Below are positions 36,878 to 45,323 of a DNA stretch of 64,000 bases, in pieces. The notes beneath the pieces were generated by a model that saw nothing but the letters and a program-made list of their open reading frames with translations, searched no databases and was not told the DNA's origin. This DNA comes from Microbacterium sp. LWO13-1.2 (GTDB taxonomy: Bacteria > Actinomycetota > Actinomycetes > Actinomycetales > Microbacteriaceae): contig NZ_CP151634.1 in the NCBI RefSeq assembly GCF_038397725.1, positions 2,170,001 through 2,234,000 of the forward strand, given 5' to 3'. The translations under genes and the position numbers were made by a program. Each line of letters starts with the position of its first letter. The first letter of the stretch is position 1.

Positions 36878-37168
36878 ATGTCCGAACCGGCACTCGCCCC
36901 CCGTAACCCGTTCATCGCGGTCTTCGGCGTGTGGGCTGCAGCTTTCCTCGCGAGCATCGCCATCGGCATCTTCGTGCCGGAGGAATGGCGGGTGCCGTGG
37001 ATGCTCGTGGCCTTCGGCGGTGTCGTACTGCTCTCCTTCGCCGTGCAGCTCTGGTACGGCCGCACGCAAGGGTTCATCTTCCGGGTCGCGGGCAGCGCTA
37101 CAGGTGCCCTGCTGATCATGGGGCTGATCTCGGTCGGCTTCGGTCTCGCTGCGCTCATCCCCTCCTGA
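36878..37168 (+). CDS. small membrane protein, unknown
   Basis: A 96-residue protein with three predicted TM helices (about 11-33, 39-60, 72-94) and little else. AACAAT lies 6 bp before the ATG at 36878, fitting the leaderless pattern and arguing against the ATG at 36860. It is divergent from glnR. Conserved role unknown. Confidence 0.65.
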   Translation: MSEPALAPRNPFIAVFGVWAAAFLASIAIGIFVPEEWRVPWMLVAFGGVVLLSFAVQLWYGRTQGFIFRVAGSATGALLIMGLISVGFGLAALIPS

Positions 37169-37179
37169 CCAGGTGGGGG

Positions 37180-37185
37180 TAATGT
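37180..37185 (+). promoter_or_regulatory. -10 box of a leaderless promoter (37-residue ORF)
   Basis: TAATGT, 7 bp, then ATG 37193. Confidence 0.45.
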
Positions 37186-37192
37186 GGGAGAC

Positions 37193-37306
37193 ATGGATCT
37201 CCTGGCGCTCGAACTCTTCTTCATCGGCCTGCTGGGCCTGGCGAGCCTCGCGATCGCCTTCGTCTCTGGCGTCGTGCTGCTGAACCTCTTCCGCGGCCAG
37301 CGCTGA
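37193..37306 (+). CDS. 37-residue single-helix membrane peptide
   Basis: A short ORF encoding 37 residues: MDLLALELFFIGLLG, then a continuous hydrophobic helix through FVSGVVLLNLF, and a basic end RGQR. It starts 7 bp after a TAATGT box and ends 7 bp before the nitrobindin start, so it fits exactly between two genes. No family recognised. Real translation is inferred from promoter position and fit. Confidence 0.5.
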   Translation: MDLLALELFFIGLLGLASLAIAFVSGVVLLNLFRGQR

Positions 37307-37313
37307 GCTGATC

Positions 37314-37916
37314 GTGCTCGAACTGCCCACCGACCTTCCGGCCGACATCGTGCCTCTTTCTTGGCTGATCGGCGTCTGGGAGGGCACCGGCGTCATCGAC
37401 TACACGATCGGCGAGCGTCGCCTGCAGGGCGAATTCGCGCACCGCGTGAGCTTCAGCCATGACGGCGGCCCGTTTCTGAACTACTCCGGTACGGCCACCT
37501 TCACCGCTGACGATGATTCCGATCCGGTCCAGCTGATTGCGGAGGTCGGGTTCTGGCGGCTGTCGCGCGCAGCGACGGATGCCGACGCGGGACCGGCGTT
37601 GCTGCCTCCGCTCGAGCCTGCCGTCGTCCGCACTGTCGACGACGTGGAAGAGCTGCGTGGCGCTGGGGGCGGCTTCCCGATCGAAGTGTCGCTCGCGCAT
37701 GCCGACGGGACGCTGGAGCTGTACCTCGGCGAGATCAGCGGGCCGCGCATCGATATCGCATCCGACGCGATCGTCCGCGGTGCCGGAGCCAAGGAGTACG
37801 GTGCGGCGACGCGCATGTACGGGCTCGTCGACGGGCACCTGCTGTGGGCATGGGACATCGCCGCGCTCGGCACGTCCCTCAGCTCGCATGCGTCCGCCCG
37901 ACTGGCCAAGGTCTGA
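37314..37916 (+). CDS. nitrobindin / heme-binding beta-barrel protein
   Basis: A 200-residue protein of the FABP-like nitrobindin family (formerly DUF1794). It has the hallmark GVWEGTG (20-26), GEFAHRVSFSHDG, barrel strands through LIAEVGFWRL, and the C-terminal heme-ligand histidine in SSHASARL. Homologues such as Rv2717c and human nitrobindin bind ferric heme and detoxify peroxynitrite. GTG start. It is followed at once by ygfZ. Confidence 0.87.
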   Translation: MLELPTDLPADIVPLSWLIGVWEGTGVIDYTIGERRLQGEFAHRVSFSHDGGPFLNYSGTATFTADDDSDPVQLIAEVGFWRLSRAATDADAGPALLPPLEPAVVRTVDDVEELRGAGGGFPIEVSLAHADGTLELYLGEISGPRIDIASDAIVRGAGAKEYGAATRMYGLVDGHLLWAWDIAALGTSLSSHASARLAKV

Positions 37917-37917
37917 C

Positions 37918-39036
37918 GTGGCCGGCTTCGCGGAGATCGAGGGAGCCGTCGCCGGCGACCGAGGTTTCGCGCACTTCGGCGATCCGATCCGGGAGCAGCG
38001 CCGGCTCATCGCCGGCACGGCGATCGCACCGCTCGATGACCGCATGATCGTCGAGGTCACCGGTCCGGAACGCCTGAGCTGGCTGGATTCGATCACCTCC
38101 CAGTCGGTCGCGCGCTTGGCGCCGGGCGAGAGCACGGAACTGCTCGTCCTCGACCCCCAGGGCCGAGTGGAGCACGCCGCCGGTGTACTCGACGACGGGA
38201 CCACGGCCTGGCTGATCGCCGACGCCGCTGATGCGGAACCGCTCGGCGCCTGGCTGTCCCGCATGGTCTTCCGCACGCAGGTCACCGTGGCGGTCCGGCC
38301 GGATCTCGCGCTTCTCGGTTTCGTCGACGGCGGCACGGCGGCCGCGACGGCGACGGCCGCGGCCTTCACGCCGAACGGCACCGCCCTGGTGTGGGCCGAC
38401 CCCTGGCAGCAGGTGCGCGCCGGCGGGCACCAGTACGCCGAGATCGCAGATCACCCCGGAGCCGGCCTGGCCTGGCGAGTGGCGATCCTCGAGGCGGCAC
38501 CGGCCGAGGCCCTCGCCGCCGCGCTCGCTCATGATGAGGTCGCCGGCCTCCTCGCTGCGGAGGCCTTGCGGGTAGCGGCCTGGCGACCGCGCTGGGCGGC
38601 TGAAGTCGATGAGCGCTCCCTGCCGCACGAGTTGGACTGGATCCGCAGTGCGGTGCATCTCAGCAAGGGCTGCTACCGCGGCCAGGAGACGGTCGCCAAG
38701 GTGCACAACCTCGGTCACCCGCCGCGCCGGCTGGCGGCTCTGCATCTCGATGGCAGTGACGACGTGCTTCCGGCATCCGGAGCGCCGGTGTTCGCGGGCG
38801 ATGACGAGGTCGGTCACATCACCTCCGCCGTTCGTCACCATGAGGAAGGACCGATCGCGCTCGCCATCCTCTCTCGGCGCACTCCGATCGGCGACCTCGT
38901 CGTCCGCGCGGACGGGGTCGACATCGCGGCGGCGCAGCAGGTGATCGTTCCGGCGGATGCTGGTGCGACGGCCGATATCCCGCGACTCACGCGCCTCTCC
39001 CGCCGACCGACGGCACCGGATCCCCGGGACGGCTGA
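37918..39036 (+). CDS. ygfZ: folate-binding protein YgfZ (CAF17/GcvT-like)
   Basis: A 372-residue GcvT-fold protein needed for maintenance of some iron-sulfur proteins. The defining motif KGCYRGQE is at 250-257; the N-terminal half has LDSITSQSV and LLVLDPQGRVEHA. The GTG at 37918 lies 1 bp after the nitrobindin stop and is preferred over the longer open frame. It is paired with the nitrobindin gene and converges with a methyltransferase gene. Confidence 0.9.
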   Translation: MAGFAEIEGAVAGDRGFAHFGDPIREQRRLIAGTAIAPLDDRMIVEVTGPERLSWLDSITSQSVARLAPGESTELLVLDPQGRVEHAAGVLDDGTTAWLIADAADAEPLGAWLSRMVFRTQVTVAVRPDLALLGFVDGGTAAATATAAAFTPNGTALVWADPWQQVRAGGHQYAEIADHPGAGLAWRVAILEAAPAEALAAALAHDEVAGLLAAEALRVAAWRPRWAAEVDERSLPHELDWIRSAVHLSKGCYRGQETVAKVHNLGHPPRRLAALHLDGSDDVLPASGAPVFAGDDEVGHITSAVRHHEEGPIALAILSRRTPIGDLVVRADGVDIAAAQQVIVPADAGATADIPRLTRLSRRPTAPDPRDG

Positions 39037-39041
39037 GCCTT

Positions 39042-39863
39042 CTACAGCGGAGCCACCGCGTCCCACGGCAGCGTGAGCTCGCCCAGGCGCCAGCGGGTGC
39101 GGCCGCCGCGTACCGGCCAGCCCAGATCGCGCAGTGCCGCCACCGTGGCGAGGAAGCGCTGGGTCGCGCTGAATGTCGACAGCGAAGCGGCTCTGGCCCA
39201 CTCGCGGTCGAGGTCGGTGAGCAGAGCGTGGATGCGTTCACCGGGGACGTTGTGATGGATCAGGGCCTTCGGCAGACGCTCGGCCACGATGCTCGGCTGT
39301 TCCAGCTCTGCCAGGCGCAGGGAGATCGTGAAGCGCGCCGGCTGCCCGTCCGGGGTCACGTCGACCCAACTGGAGACCCGGCCGATCTCGTCGCACGTGC
39401 CCTCCACGAGCAGCCCGTCGGGGGCCAGTCTCGCGGCCATCGCGCGCCAGGCCGCAGCGACATCCGCCTCGTCGTACTGGCGGAGCACGTTCATCGCGCG
39501 GATGACGGCGGCACGTCTGCCGTCGGGGAGCGGCACCTCGAACCCGCCCCTGGCGAAGGAGACGCGGATATCCGGCGGGAACGGCGTGCGGCCGGCGCGC
39601 ACCTCCTCGAGCTGCTCGCGAGCCGTGGCGACGCGCACAGGATCGATCTCCAGGCCGATCACTTCCGCGTCGGGTCGCACCTGCCGCAGTCGCGCGGCGA
39701 GTTCGAACGCCGTCACGCCGCTCGCCCCGTAGCCGAGATCGACGATGAGCGGATCGGGAGAGGAGCGGAACGCGCTGCTCACGGCGATCCAGCGATCGCT
39801 CCGGCGGAGACGGTTCGTCCCGGTGGTGCCCCGAGTCGGCCGGCCGAGTGGAGATGACGCCAT
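39042..39863 (-). CDS. class I SAM-dependent methyltransferase
   Basis: A 273-residue protein. Motif I is LIVDLGYGASGVT (residues 39-51), followed by EVIGLEIDP (motif II acidic residue) and DGLLVEGTCDEIGR (motif III). The C-terminal part is uncharacteristic and gives no substrate. GGAAGGA precedes the ATG. It lies divergent from gpmA and converges with ygfZ. The Rossmann fold and cofactor are clear, the target is not. Confidence 0.75.
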   Translation of the reverse strand: MASSPLGRPTRGTTGTNRLRRSDRWIAVSSAFRSSPDPLIVDLGYGASGVTAFELAARLRQVRPDAEVIGLEIDPVRVATAREQLEEVRAGRTPFPPDIRVSFARGGFEVPLPDGRRAAVIRAMNVLRQYDEADVAAAWRAMAARLAPDGLLVEGTCDEIGRVSSWVDVTPDGQPARFTISLRLAELEQPSIVAERLPKALIHHNVPGERIHALLTDLDREWARAASLSTFSATQRFLATVAALRDLGWPVRGGRTRWRLGELTLPWDAVAPL

Positions 39864-39908
39864 GAGTCAATCCTTCCAGCCCGCGGGCGTGGTCGACGAC
39901 CTCCCCGA

Positions 39909-39914
39909 TAAACT
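39909..39914 (+). promoter_or_regulatory. -10 box of a leaderless promoter (gpmA)
   Basis: TAAACT, 6 bp, then ATG 39921. Confidence 0.55.
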
Positions 39915-39920
39915 GGCCGC

Positions 39921-40670
39921 ATGACTGCGACGCGCACCCTGATCCTGCTCCGCCACGGCCGGAGCGAGTGGAACGAACTGAATCTCTTCACCGGTTGGGT
40001 GGATGTCCGCCTGAACGAGCAGGGCAAGGCAGAGGCTCAGCGCGGCGGCGAGCTGCTCGCCGAAGCCGGCATCCTCCCGGACGTCCTGCACACCTCACTG
40101 CTCAGCCGCGCGATCCAGACCGCGAACATCGCGCTCGATGCGGCCGATCGCCTGTGGATTCCGGTCACCCGCTCCTGGCGACTCAACGAGCGTCACTACG
40201 GCGCGCTGCAGGGCAAGGACAAGGCCCAGACGCTCGCGGAATTCGGCCCGGAGCAGTTCCAGCTGTGGCGTCGTTCCTTCGATGTGCCGCCGCCCCTGCT
40301 CGACGACGACAGCGAGTTCAGCCAGGTGAACGACCCGCGTTACGACGGCATCGACGGCGAGGTGCCGCGCACCGAGTCGCTCAAGCTGGTCATCGATCGG
40401 ATGCTGCCCTATTGGGAGAGCGCCATCGTTCCCGACCTTGAGGCGGGCAAGACCGTGCTCGTCACGGCACACGGCAACTCGCTGCGCGGTCTCGTCAAGC
40501 ACCTCGAGGGCATCAGCGATGACGACATCGCCGAGCTCAACATCCCCACGGGCATCCCGCTGGTGTATGAGCTCGACGAGAACAACGTCCCCACCGGACC
40601 CGGCCGCTACCTCGACCCCGAGGCCGCCGCAGCCGGCGCCGCAGCGGTCGCTGCGCAGGGCAAGAAGTAG
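39921..40670 (+). CDS. gpmA: 2,3-bisphosphoglycerate-dependent phosphoglycerate mutase
   Basis: Interconverts 3- and 2-phosphoglycerate in glycolysis. The 249-residue product has the phospho-histidine motif [10 protein letters not shown] (His12), [16 protein letters not shown] with the catalytic Glu, the second histidine in [11 protein letters not shown], and the C-terminal [11 protein letters not shown]. All residues of the dPGM family are intact. Senx3-regX3 adjacency of gpmA is known in actinobacteria; here the two lie about 2.6 kb apart. Confidence 0.95.
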   Translation: MTATRTLILLRHGRSEWNELNLFTGWVDVRLNEQGKAEAQRGGELLAEAGILPDVLHTSLLSRAIQTANIALDAADRLWIPVTRSWRLNERHYGALQGKDKAQTLAEFGPEQFQLWRRSFDVPPPLLDDDSEFSQVNDPRYDGIDGEVPRTESLKLVIDRMLPYWESAIVPDLEAGKTVLVTAHGNSLRGLVKHLEGISDDDIAELNIPTGIPLVYELDENNVPTGPGRYLDPEAAAAGAAAVAAQGKK

Positions 40671-40673
40671 CCA

Positions 40674-41543
40674 TCAGAGATCGTGGGTCAGTTCTTCGCT
40701 GACCCACGATCTCAGAGTGGTGGGCGTGGTCGACACGACCGTGCGAGCCTGTTCCGGTGTGAAACCGTCGCGCAGTCCCGTTGACATGCCGAGCAGTGCT
40801 TCCGCTGCGGACTGCGAGATGCCCGCAGACAGGTAGATGCGTCGCATCTCATCGTCCGCGATCTGCTCGGCCTTCACGGGAGTTCCTCGTTCCGTCGCCA
40901 AGATCGCGGCGACATCGTTCCAACTGAGATCCGCAGGTCCGTGGACGGCCTGCACCCGGCGTCCGGACCATGACGTGCTCAGGAGCAGGCCGGCGGCCAC
41001 GTCCGCGATGTCTCGCGGGGCCACCCAGCTCATCCGGGAGTCTGGCGGCAGCAGCACCGGAATCCTTCCAGACCGGATCGCGTCGAGCTGCATGACCAGG
41101 TTCGTGAAGAAATATCCGCAGCGCAGGTGCGTGACGTAGATGTCGAGCTCATCCAGGGCCATCTCCGTCGCGGCGAGCCCGTCGATCTCGCCGGCGCCGT
41201 GGCGCTTCTCGGCTCCGACGCTGCTCTGGAAGACGACCCGACCTATGCCGTTGGCGGTGACCGCGGCCGTCACAGCCTCGGTCGCCCTCGCGTAGTCCGC
41301 GAGCGGGTCGTCGTTCATCGACGGCGGGTCGACCCAGTACAGGGCGTCAACGCCGCGAGTCACGTCAACGACCTCCCCGGCGTTCAGGGAGTCGGCTTCG
41401 GCGACGTCAGCGACCTCCCGCAGCTCGTCGTCCATTCGACTCCTGTCGCGCATGACGAGGAGGGGCCGCACTCCCGCCCTGACGAGGGCGCGTGCGAGGT
41501 GGTGTCCGACGTGGCCGTTGGGGGTGGTGATTGCGATGCGCAT
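40674..41543 (-). CDS. NmrA-like NAD(P)-binding protein
   Basis: A 289-residue atypical short-chain reductase. The N-terminal dinucleotide site is reduced to TPNGHVGHHLA; other blocks are DALYWVDPPSM, GRVVFQSSVGAE and LRCGYFFTNLV, typical of NmrA/HSCARG-type redox sensors or quinone reductases. AAAGGAG precedes the ATG at 41543. It is divergent from the WYL regulator gene with 83 bp between them, so that regulator is a likely controller. Confidence 0.78.
   Translation of the reverse strand: MRIAITTPNGHVGHHLARALVRAGVRPLLVMRDRSRMDDELREVADVAEADSLNAGEVVDVTRGVDALYWVDPPSMNDDPLADYARATEAVTAAVTANGIGRVVFQSSVGAEKRHGAGEIDGLAATEMALDELDIYVTHLRCGYFFTNLVMQLDAIRSGRIPVLLPPDSRMSWVAPRDIADVAAGLLLSTSWSGRRVQAVHGPADLSWNDVAAILATERGTPVKAEQIADDEMRRIYLSAGISQSAAEALLGMSTGLRDGFTPEQARTVVSTTPTTLRSWVSEELTHDL
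40677..40713. terminator. terminator hairpin inside the 3' end of the NmrA-like gene
   Basis: A perfect 15-bp stem GAGATCGTGGGTCAG/CTGACCCACGATCTC with a 7-nt loop. It begins 7 bp after gpmA and encodes the last residues of the convergent NmrA-like protein. Confidence 0.75.
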
Positions 41544-41626
41544 GATCGCTCCTTTCGTCCGTGGTCCCTCACGATACGAGCAGTTAAGGCCTGATCCTGT
41601 CCGTATCTGTGTGCGAGGCTGGACGG

Positions 41627-42385
41627 ATGGCGACGCCGACGGAACGCGCACTGCAGTTGCTCTCGCTCTTGCAAGGAGGAGGCGAGCTGCCCGTCGACAT
41701 GCTCGCTCGACGACTCGAGGTGAGCGAACGCACGGTGCGGCGTGATGCCAGGCGATTGCGCGACCTCGGATATGACGTGAGCGCCCGGACAGGTCCTGGC
41801 GCGAGTTATCGGCTGCGCCCGAGCGTGAAGATCCCGCCGCTGCTGCTCAGCGAGGATGAGATCGCCGCAGTCGCGGTCGGACTCGGGATGCTCGCCGCGT
41901 GGGAACCCGCCGATGAAGCCGCCGCATCTGCGGCCGCCAAGCTGACGTCGTTGCTGCCGCCGCGGCTGGCGCGACGGGCGCGCGCCGTGTCCCTGTCGAC
42001 CCAGGTGCTGCACGCGGATCGTCCGGCGATCGACATGGCCACGATGGGGGTGCTCGCCGATGCTGTCGCGAACGCGACGCGGGTGCGGTTCGCCTACAGG
42101 GACAGCCGCGAGCGTGCGTCGCTGAGGCAGGTGGAGCCGTACCGGCACGTCCTGCGGGGCAATCGCTGGTACCTCGTCGGTTTTGACGTGGATCGGGATG
42201 CCTGGCGATTGTTCCGACTCGATCGCATCCGTGACGCCGAGAGTGGGTCCGAGCGTGCGGCGGAGCGGGCGTTCCCCGAGGAGTCAGTGGAGCAGTGGTT
42301 GGCGACAGACTTCGGTCGCGAGCCGAAATCCCCCGTCGGGGACGACGCGAGGTCGTCCCCGACGGGGGATCGGCGAGAGCGGTGA
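41627..42385 (+). CDS. WYL-domain transcriptional regulator
   Basis: A 252-residue regulator. The N-terminal HTH (about 5-60) has LARRLEVSERTVRRDARRL; the WYL domain (about 135-235) has RVRFAYRD, VEPYRHVLRGNRWYLVGFD and FRLDRIRDAE. WYL proteins sense nucleic acids or small ligands and often control divergent genes; here the partner is the NmrA-like gene. The ATG at 41627 is preferred over a GTG six codons earlier because DeoR-type members start just ahead of the HTH. Its last codons form a terminator hairpin. Confidence 0.83.
   Translation: MATPTERALQLLSLLQGGGELPVDMLARRLEVSERTVRRDARRLRDLGYDVSARTGPGASYRLRPSVKIPPLLLSEDEIAAVAVGLGMLAAWEPADEAAASAAAKLTSLLPPRLARRARAVSLSTQVLHADRPAIDMATMGVLADAVANATRVRFAYRDSRERASLRQVEPYRHVLRGNRWYLVGFDVDRDAWRLFRLDRIRDAESGSERAAERAFPEESVEQWLATDFGREPKSPVGDDARSSPTGDRRER
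42328..42370. terminator. hairpin inside the WYL gene 3' end
   Basis: A perfect 19-bp stem (42328-42346 with 42352-42370) closed by 5 nt, wholly within the coding sequence 15-57 bp before the stop. Confidence 0.7.
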
Positions 42386-42389
42386 CGAG

Positions 42390-42420
42390 CGCGTAGCCGC
42401 CCCGAACGGGTGGCTACGCG
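42390..42420 (-). terminator. phoU terminator overlapping its stop codon
   Basis: A 13-bp stem with one mismatch, CGCGTAGCCGCCC/GGGTGGCTACGCG; the phoU stop (42414-42416) lies within the right arm. Confidence 0.6.
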
Positions 42421-43109
42421 TGTCCCTGCACCTGCTGCTCGACGGCGAGGGGGATGTCTTGCTCGTCGACCTGCCAGTCGCCGGTCGCGAGGTAGACGAC
42501 CTTCTTCGCGACGGCGACCGCGTGATCGGCGAAGCGCTCGTGGTAGCGGCTGGCGAGCGTCGCGTCGACCGTCGCCGTCGCCTCGCCCTTCCAGTTGTCG
42601 CTGAGGACCTTCTCGAACACGGTGGCGTGCAACTCGTCGACATCGTCGTCCGCGTTGCGGATGATGTCGGCGTAACGGAGGTCCTGCGTGCGCAGCAGTT
42701 CGGACAGGGTGCGGGAGATCTCGACGTCCAGCTCGCCCATCTTCACGAAAGTGCCCTTGAGGCCCTTCGGGATGGCGCGCTCGGGGAAGCGCAGTCGGGC
42801 GAGCTGCGCGATGTGCTCGGACATGTCGCCCATGCGCTCCAGCGAGGCGCTCACCCGGAGTGCCGTCACCACGATGCGCAGATCGCGCGCGACCGGCTGC
42901 TGACGGGCGAGGATCTCGATGGCCTGCTCGTCGAGGGTGATGGCGAGGGCGTCGATGTTGGCGTCGTCGGCGATGACCTCTTCGGCCAACGCCACATCGC
43001 TCGTCGCGAACGCACGCGTCGCCTTGTCGATCGACACCGTGACGAGGTCAGCGATCTCTACGAGCTTGGACTGCAGATCCTCGAGGGACTGGTGGAAGAC
43101 TTCGCGCAT
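42414..43109 (-). CDS. phoU: phosphate signalling protein PhoU
   Basis: A 231-residue all-helical protein with two PhoU repeats: FHQSLEDLQSKLVEIADLV and DLRIVVTALRVSASLERMGD with the metal-binding ExxxD-type motif, then the second repeat ending RYHERFADHAVAVAKKVVYL. It links the Pst transporter to the SenX3 kinase and keeps the regulon off in phosphate-rich cells. The ATG at 43109 is chosen for the normal MREVFHQ start. It is divergent from senX3. Confidence 0.93.
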   Translation of the reverse strand: MREVFHQSLEDLQSKLVEIADLVTVSIDKATRAFATSDVALAEEVIADDANIDALAITLDEQAIEILARQQPVARDLRIVVTALRVSASLERMGDMSEHIAQLARLRFPERAIPKGLKGTFVKMGELDVEISRTLSELLRTQDLRYADIIRNADDDVDELHATVFEKVLSDNWKGEATATVDATLASRYHERFADHAVAVAKKVVYLATGDWQVDEQDIPLAVEQQVQGHA

Positions 43110-43206
43110 GGCGGCGCAACCTTTCATTCATGTCTCGACGGGCGTCATCCGGCCGAGAGGTTGGGCTGAGCTGCCGCACAGGCCCGAAGCGATTCTGTGC
43201 CTCGAA

Positions 43207-43235
43207 GGTTAACGAACGGTGCCCAGCATATGAAC
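43207..43235 (-). promoter_or_regulatory. PHO box between phoU and senX3
   Basis: Minus-strand units GTTCATA (43235-43229), GGGCACC (43224-43218) and GTTAACC (43213-43207) are spaced exactly 11 bp and match GTTCACC at 5, 5 and 6 of 7 positions. A single GGTGAAC lies at 43283-43289 nearer senX3. Confidence 0.65.
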
Positions 43236-43295
43236 AGTACTTCGCTGACCGCGTGGATGGCCAGGAAACCCGTCAGCGGCCCGGTGAACACACTC

Positions 43296-43301
43296 TACGC
43301 T
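43296..43301 (+). promoter_or_regulatory. -10 box of a leaderless promoter (senX3)
   Basis: TACGCT, 6 bp, then ATG 43308. Confidence 0.55.
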
Positions 43302-43307
43302 TGAGCC

Positions 43308-44549
43308 ATGAGCACGCCGCAGATCGCCCTGATCGCACTGGCCATCGGCCTGGTCATCGGTGTCGGCCTGTCGATGATCGTGGTGTGGGCGTACCGTGCC
43401 CGAGCTCGCGCCGAGGAAGAGACCTCGGTCGTCGTCCCCGACGGTGTCGCGGACGTGCTGCGCAGCATGGATGACGCCGCCTGCGTCGTCGACACGTCGG
43501 GGCTCGTGCTCGCGCGGTCGCATGCCGCGACCCGCTTCGGAATCGACGTCGGTGCGAATCTGGAGAATCAGGAGCTGCGTCAACTGGTGCGCAGTGTGCG
43601 GTCGACGGGGGGAACCGATACCGAGACGATGCGGATCACCCGCGGCGGACTCAGTCTCGATCCCCGCCTTGTCTCAGCCAGGGCGAGCGTGCTCGGCTCA
43701 CGATTGATGCTGCTGATCATCCGCGACGTCACGGAGCAGGAGCGCCTCGATCAGATGCGTACCGACTTCGTGGCCAACACCAGTCATGAGCTGAAGACGC
43801 CGGTCGGTGCTGTCAGTCTCCTCGCCGAGGCGATCGAGTCCGCGGCAGACGATCCCGCCCAGGTGCGGATCTTCGCTGCGCGGATCCTCGCCGAGGCGAC
43901 CAGGCTCGGTCAGCTCACCGGCCGCATCATGAGCCTCTCCCGCTTGCAGGCGGCAGACGGCCTCGCAGAGGTGAATCCGGTCGCGATCGACGAGGTGATC
44001 ACCGCCTCGATCGAAGCGAACGGCGTGCAGGCGGATTCCGCGGGCGTCGAGCTCACCCGTGGCGGCGACCGCGGTGTGTGGGTGCGCGGTGATGCGCAGA
44101 TCCTCATCGAAGCGGTCGGTAACCTCATCGCCAACGCCATCGTCTACTCGCCTCGCGGCTCGCGCGTCGGCGTCGGGGTCAAGGCCGACGGCGACATCGT
44201 GGAGATCGCCGTCGCGGATCAGGGCATCGGCATCTCGGAGACCGATCGCGAGCGGATCTTCGAGCGCTTCTACCGCGCCGACGAGGCCCGCTCCCGCCGC
44301 ACCGGCGGCACCGGCCTCGGCCTGTCGATCGTCAAGCACGCGACGCAGCGCCACGGCGGCGAGGTGCTCCTGTGGTCGCGGCCGGGACGCGGCTCCACCT
44401 TCACCATCCGGCTGCCGCGCATCGATGCGCCGGAGTTCGTCGACCTGGACCAGAAGCGCAAGAAGCGCGAGAAGAAGCAGGCACGCAAAGCGGCGAAGGC
44501 CGCCAAAGCTGCCGTATCCGCGCGCACCCGAAACGGAGAACTCATATGA
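43308..44549 (+). CDS. senX3: phosphate-responsive sensor histidine kinase SenX3
   Basis: A 413-residue kinase. One N-terminal TM helix (about 6-28), a PAS-like domain (about 45-140), DHp with VANTSHELKTPVG (phospho-acceptor His160), and the HATPase domain with NLIANAIVYSP, DQGIGI, FERFYRADEARSR and GTGLGLSI. Unusually it ends in a basic coil of Lys/Arg/Ala repeats (about 380-405). It senses phosphate through Pst/PhoU rather than directly. The stop overlaps regX3 (ATGA). Confidence 0.93.
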   Translation: MSTPQIALIALAIGLVIGVGLSMIVVWAYRARARAEEETSVVVPDGVADVLRSMDDAACVVDTSGLVLARSHAATRFGIDVGANLENQELRQLVRSVRSTGGTDTETMRITRGGLSLDPRLVSARASVLGSRLMLLIIRDVTEQERLDQMRTDFVANTSHELKTPVGAVSLLAEAIESAADDPAQVRIFAARILAEATRLGQLTGRIMSLSRLQAADGLAEVNPVAIDEVITASIEANGVQADSAGVELTRGGDRGVWVRGDAQILIEAVGNLIANAIVYSPRGSRVGVGVKADGDIVEIAVADQGIGISETDRERIFERFYRADEARSRRTGGTGLGLSIVKHATQRHGGEVLLWSRPGRGSTFTIRLPRIDAPEFVDLDQKRKKREKKQARKAAKAAKAAVSARTRNGELI

Positions 44550-45229
44550 CCCGCATCCTTCTCGTCGAGGACGAGCCCGATCTCGCCGACCCGCTCGCCT
44601 ATCTGCTGCGTCGCGAGGGTTACGAGGTCGAGATCTCGGAGGACGGTCCCGGAGCCCTCACCGCCTTCCGTGAGCGCGGCGCGGACATCGTGCTTCTCGA
44701 TCTGATGCTCCCGGGGATGCCGGGAACCGAGGTGTGCCGTCAGATTCGCTCGACCTCGGCCGTGCCGATCATCATGCTCACGGCCAAGGACTCCGAGGTC
44801 GACATCGTGGTCGGGCTCGAACTCGGCGCCGACGACTACATCACGAAGCCGTACTCCTCGCGCGAGTTGCTCGCGCGAATGCGCGCGGTGCTGCGCAGAG
44901 TCGTGCAGGCCGAGAGCGAGCTCGATGAGCGTGTGCTGGACGGCGGGCGCGTGTCTCTCGACATCGACCGCCACACGGTCACGGTTGCGGGCGACCTGAT
45001 CAACATGCCGCTCAAGGAATTCGAACTGCTCGAGGTCCTGATGCGCAATTCCGGGCGGGTGCTCACGCGCGGTCAGCTGATCGATCGCGTGTGGGGGAGC
45101 GACTACTTCGGCGATACGAAGACGCTCGACGTGCACATCAAGCGCATCCGTTCGCGCATCGAGGTCAACCCTGGCGAGCCGGTGATGCTGGTCACGGTTC
45201 GCGGGCTCGGATACCGCTTCGAGGGCTGA
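44546..45229 (+). CDS. regX3: response regulator RegX3 (PhoP-type)
   Basis: A 227-residue OmpR-family regulator. The receiver has LLVEDEPDL, the phospho-acceptor Asp52 in VLLDLMLPG and the switch Lys in DYITKPYS. The DNA-binding domain has MPLKEFELLEVLMRNSGRVL, SDYFGDTKTLDVHIKRIRSR and VRGLGYRFEG. It should bind the GTTCACC direct repeats seen upstream of pstS, ppk and phoU. The ATG overlaps the senX3 stop. Confidence 0.94.
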   Translation: MTRILLVEDEPDLADPLAYLLRREGYEVEISEDGPGALTAFRERGADIVLLDLMLPGMPGTEVCRQIRSTSAVPIIMLTAKDSEVDIVVGLELGADDYITKPYSSRELLARMRAVLRRVVQAESELDERVLDGGRVSLDIDRHTVTVAGDLINMPLKEFELLEVLMRNSGRVLTRGQLIDRVWGSDYFGDTKTLDVHIKRIRSRIEVNPGEPVMLVTVRGLGYRFEG

Positions 45230-45269
45230 GGGCCAGCCCTCGCGGGCGCGCTCCGCGCCCGCTCAGACG

Positions 45270-45309
45270 AGAAGAGGCCGGTCACCCCGTGGGGTGACCG
45301 GCCTCTTCT
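45270..45309. terminator. bidirectional terminator after regX3
   Basis: A perfect 19-bp stem with a minimal 2-nt gap (45270-45288 with 45291-45309), between regX3 and the convergent lipoprotein gene. A smaller GGGCGCG/CGCGCCC hairpin lies just before it. Confidence 0.8.
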
Positions 45310-45323
45310 TTCGTTCTGGAAGG

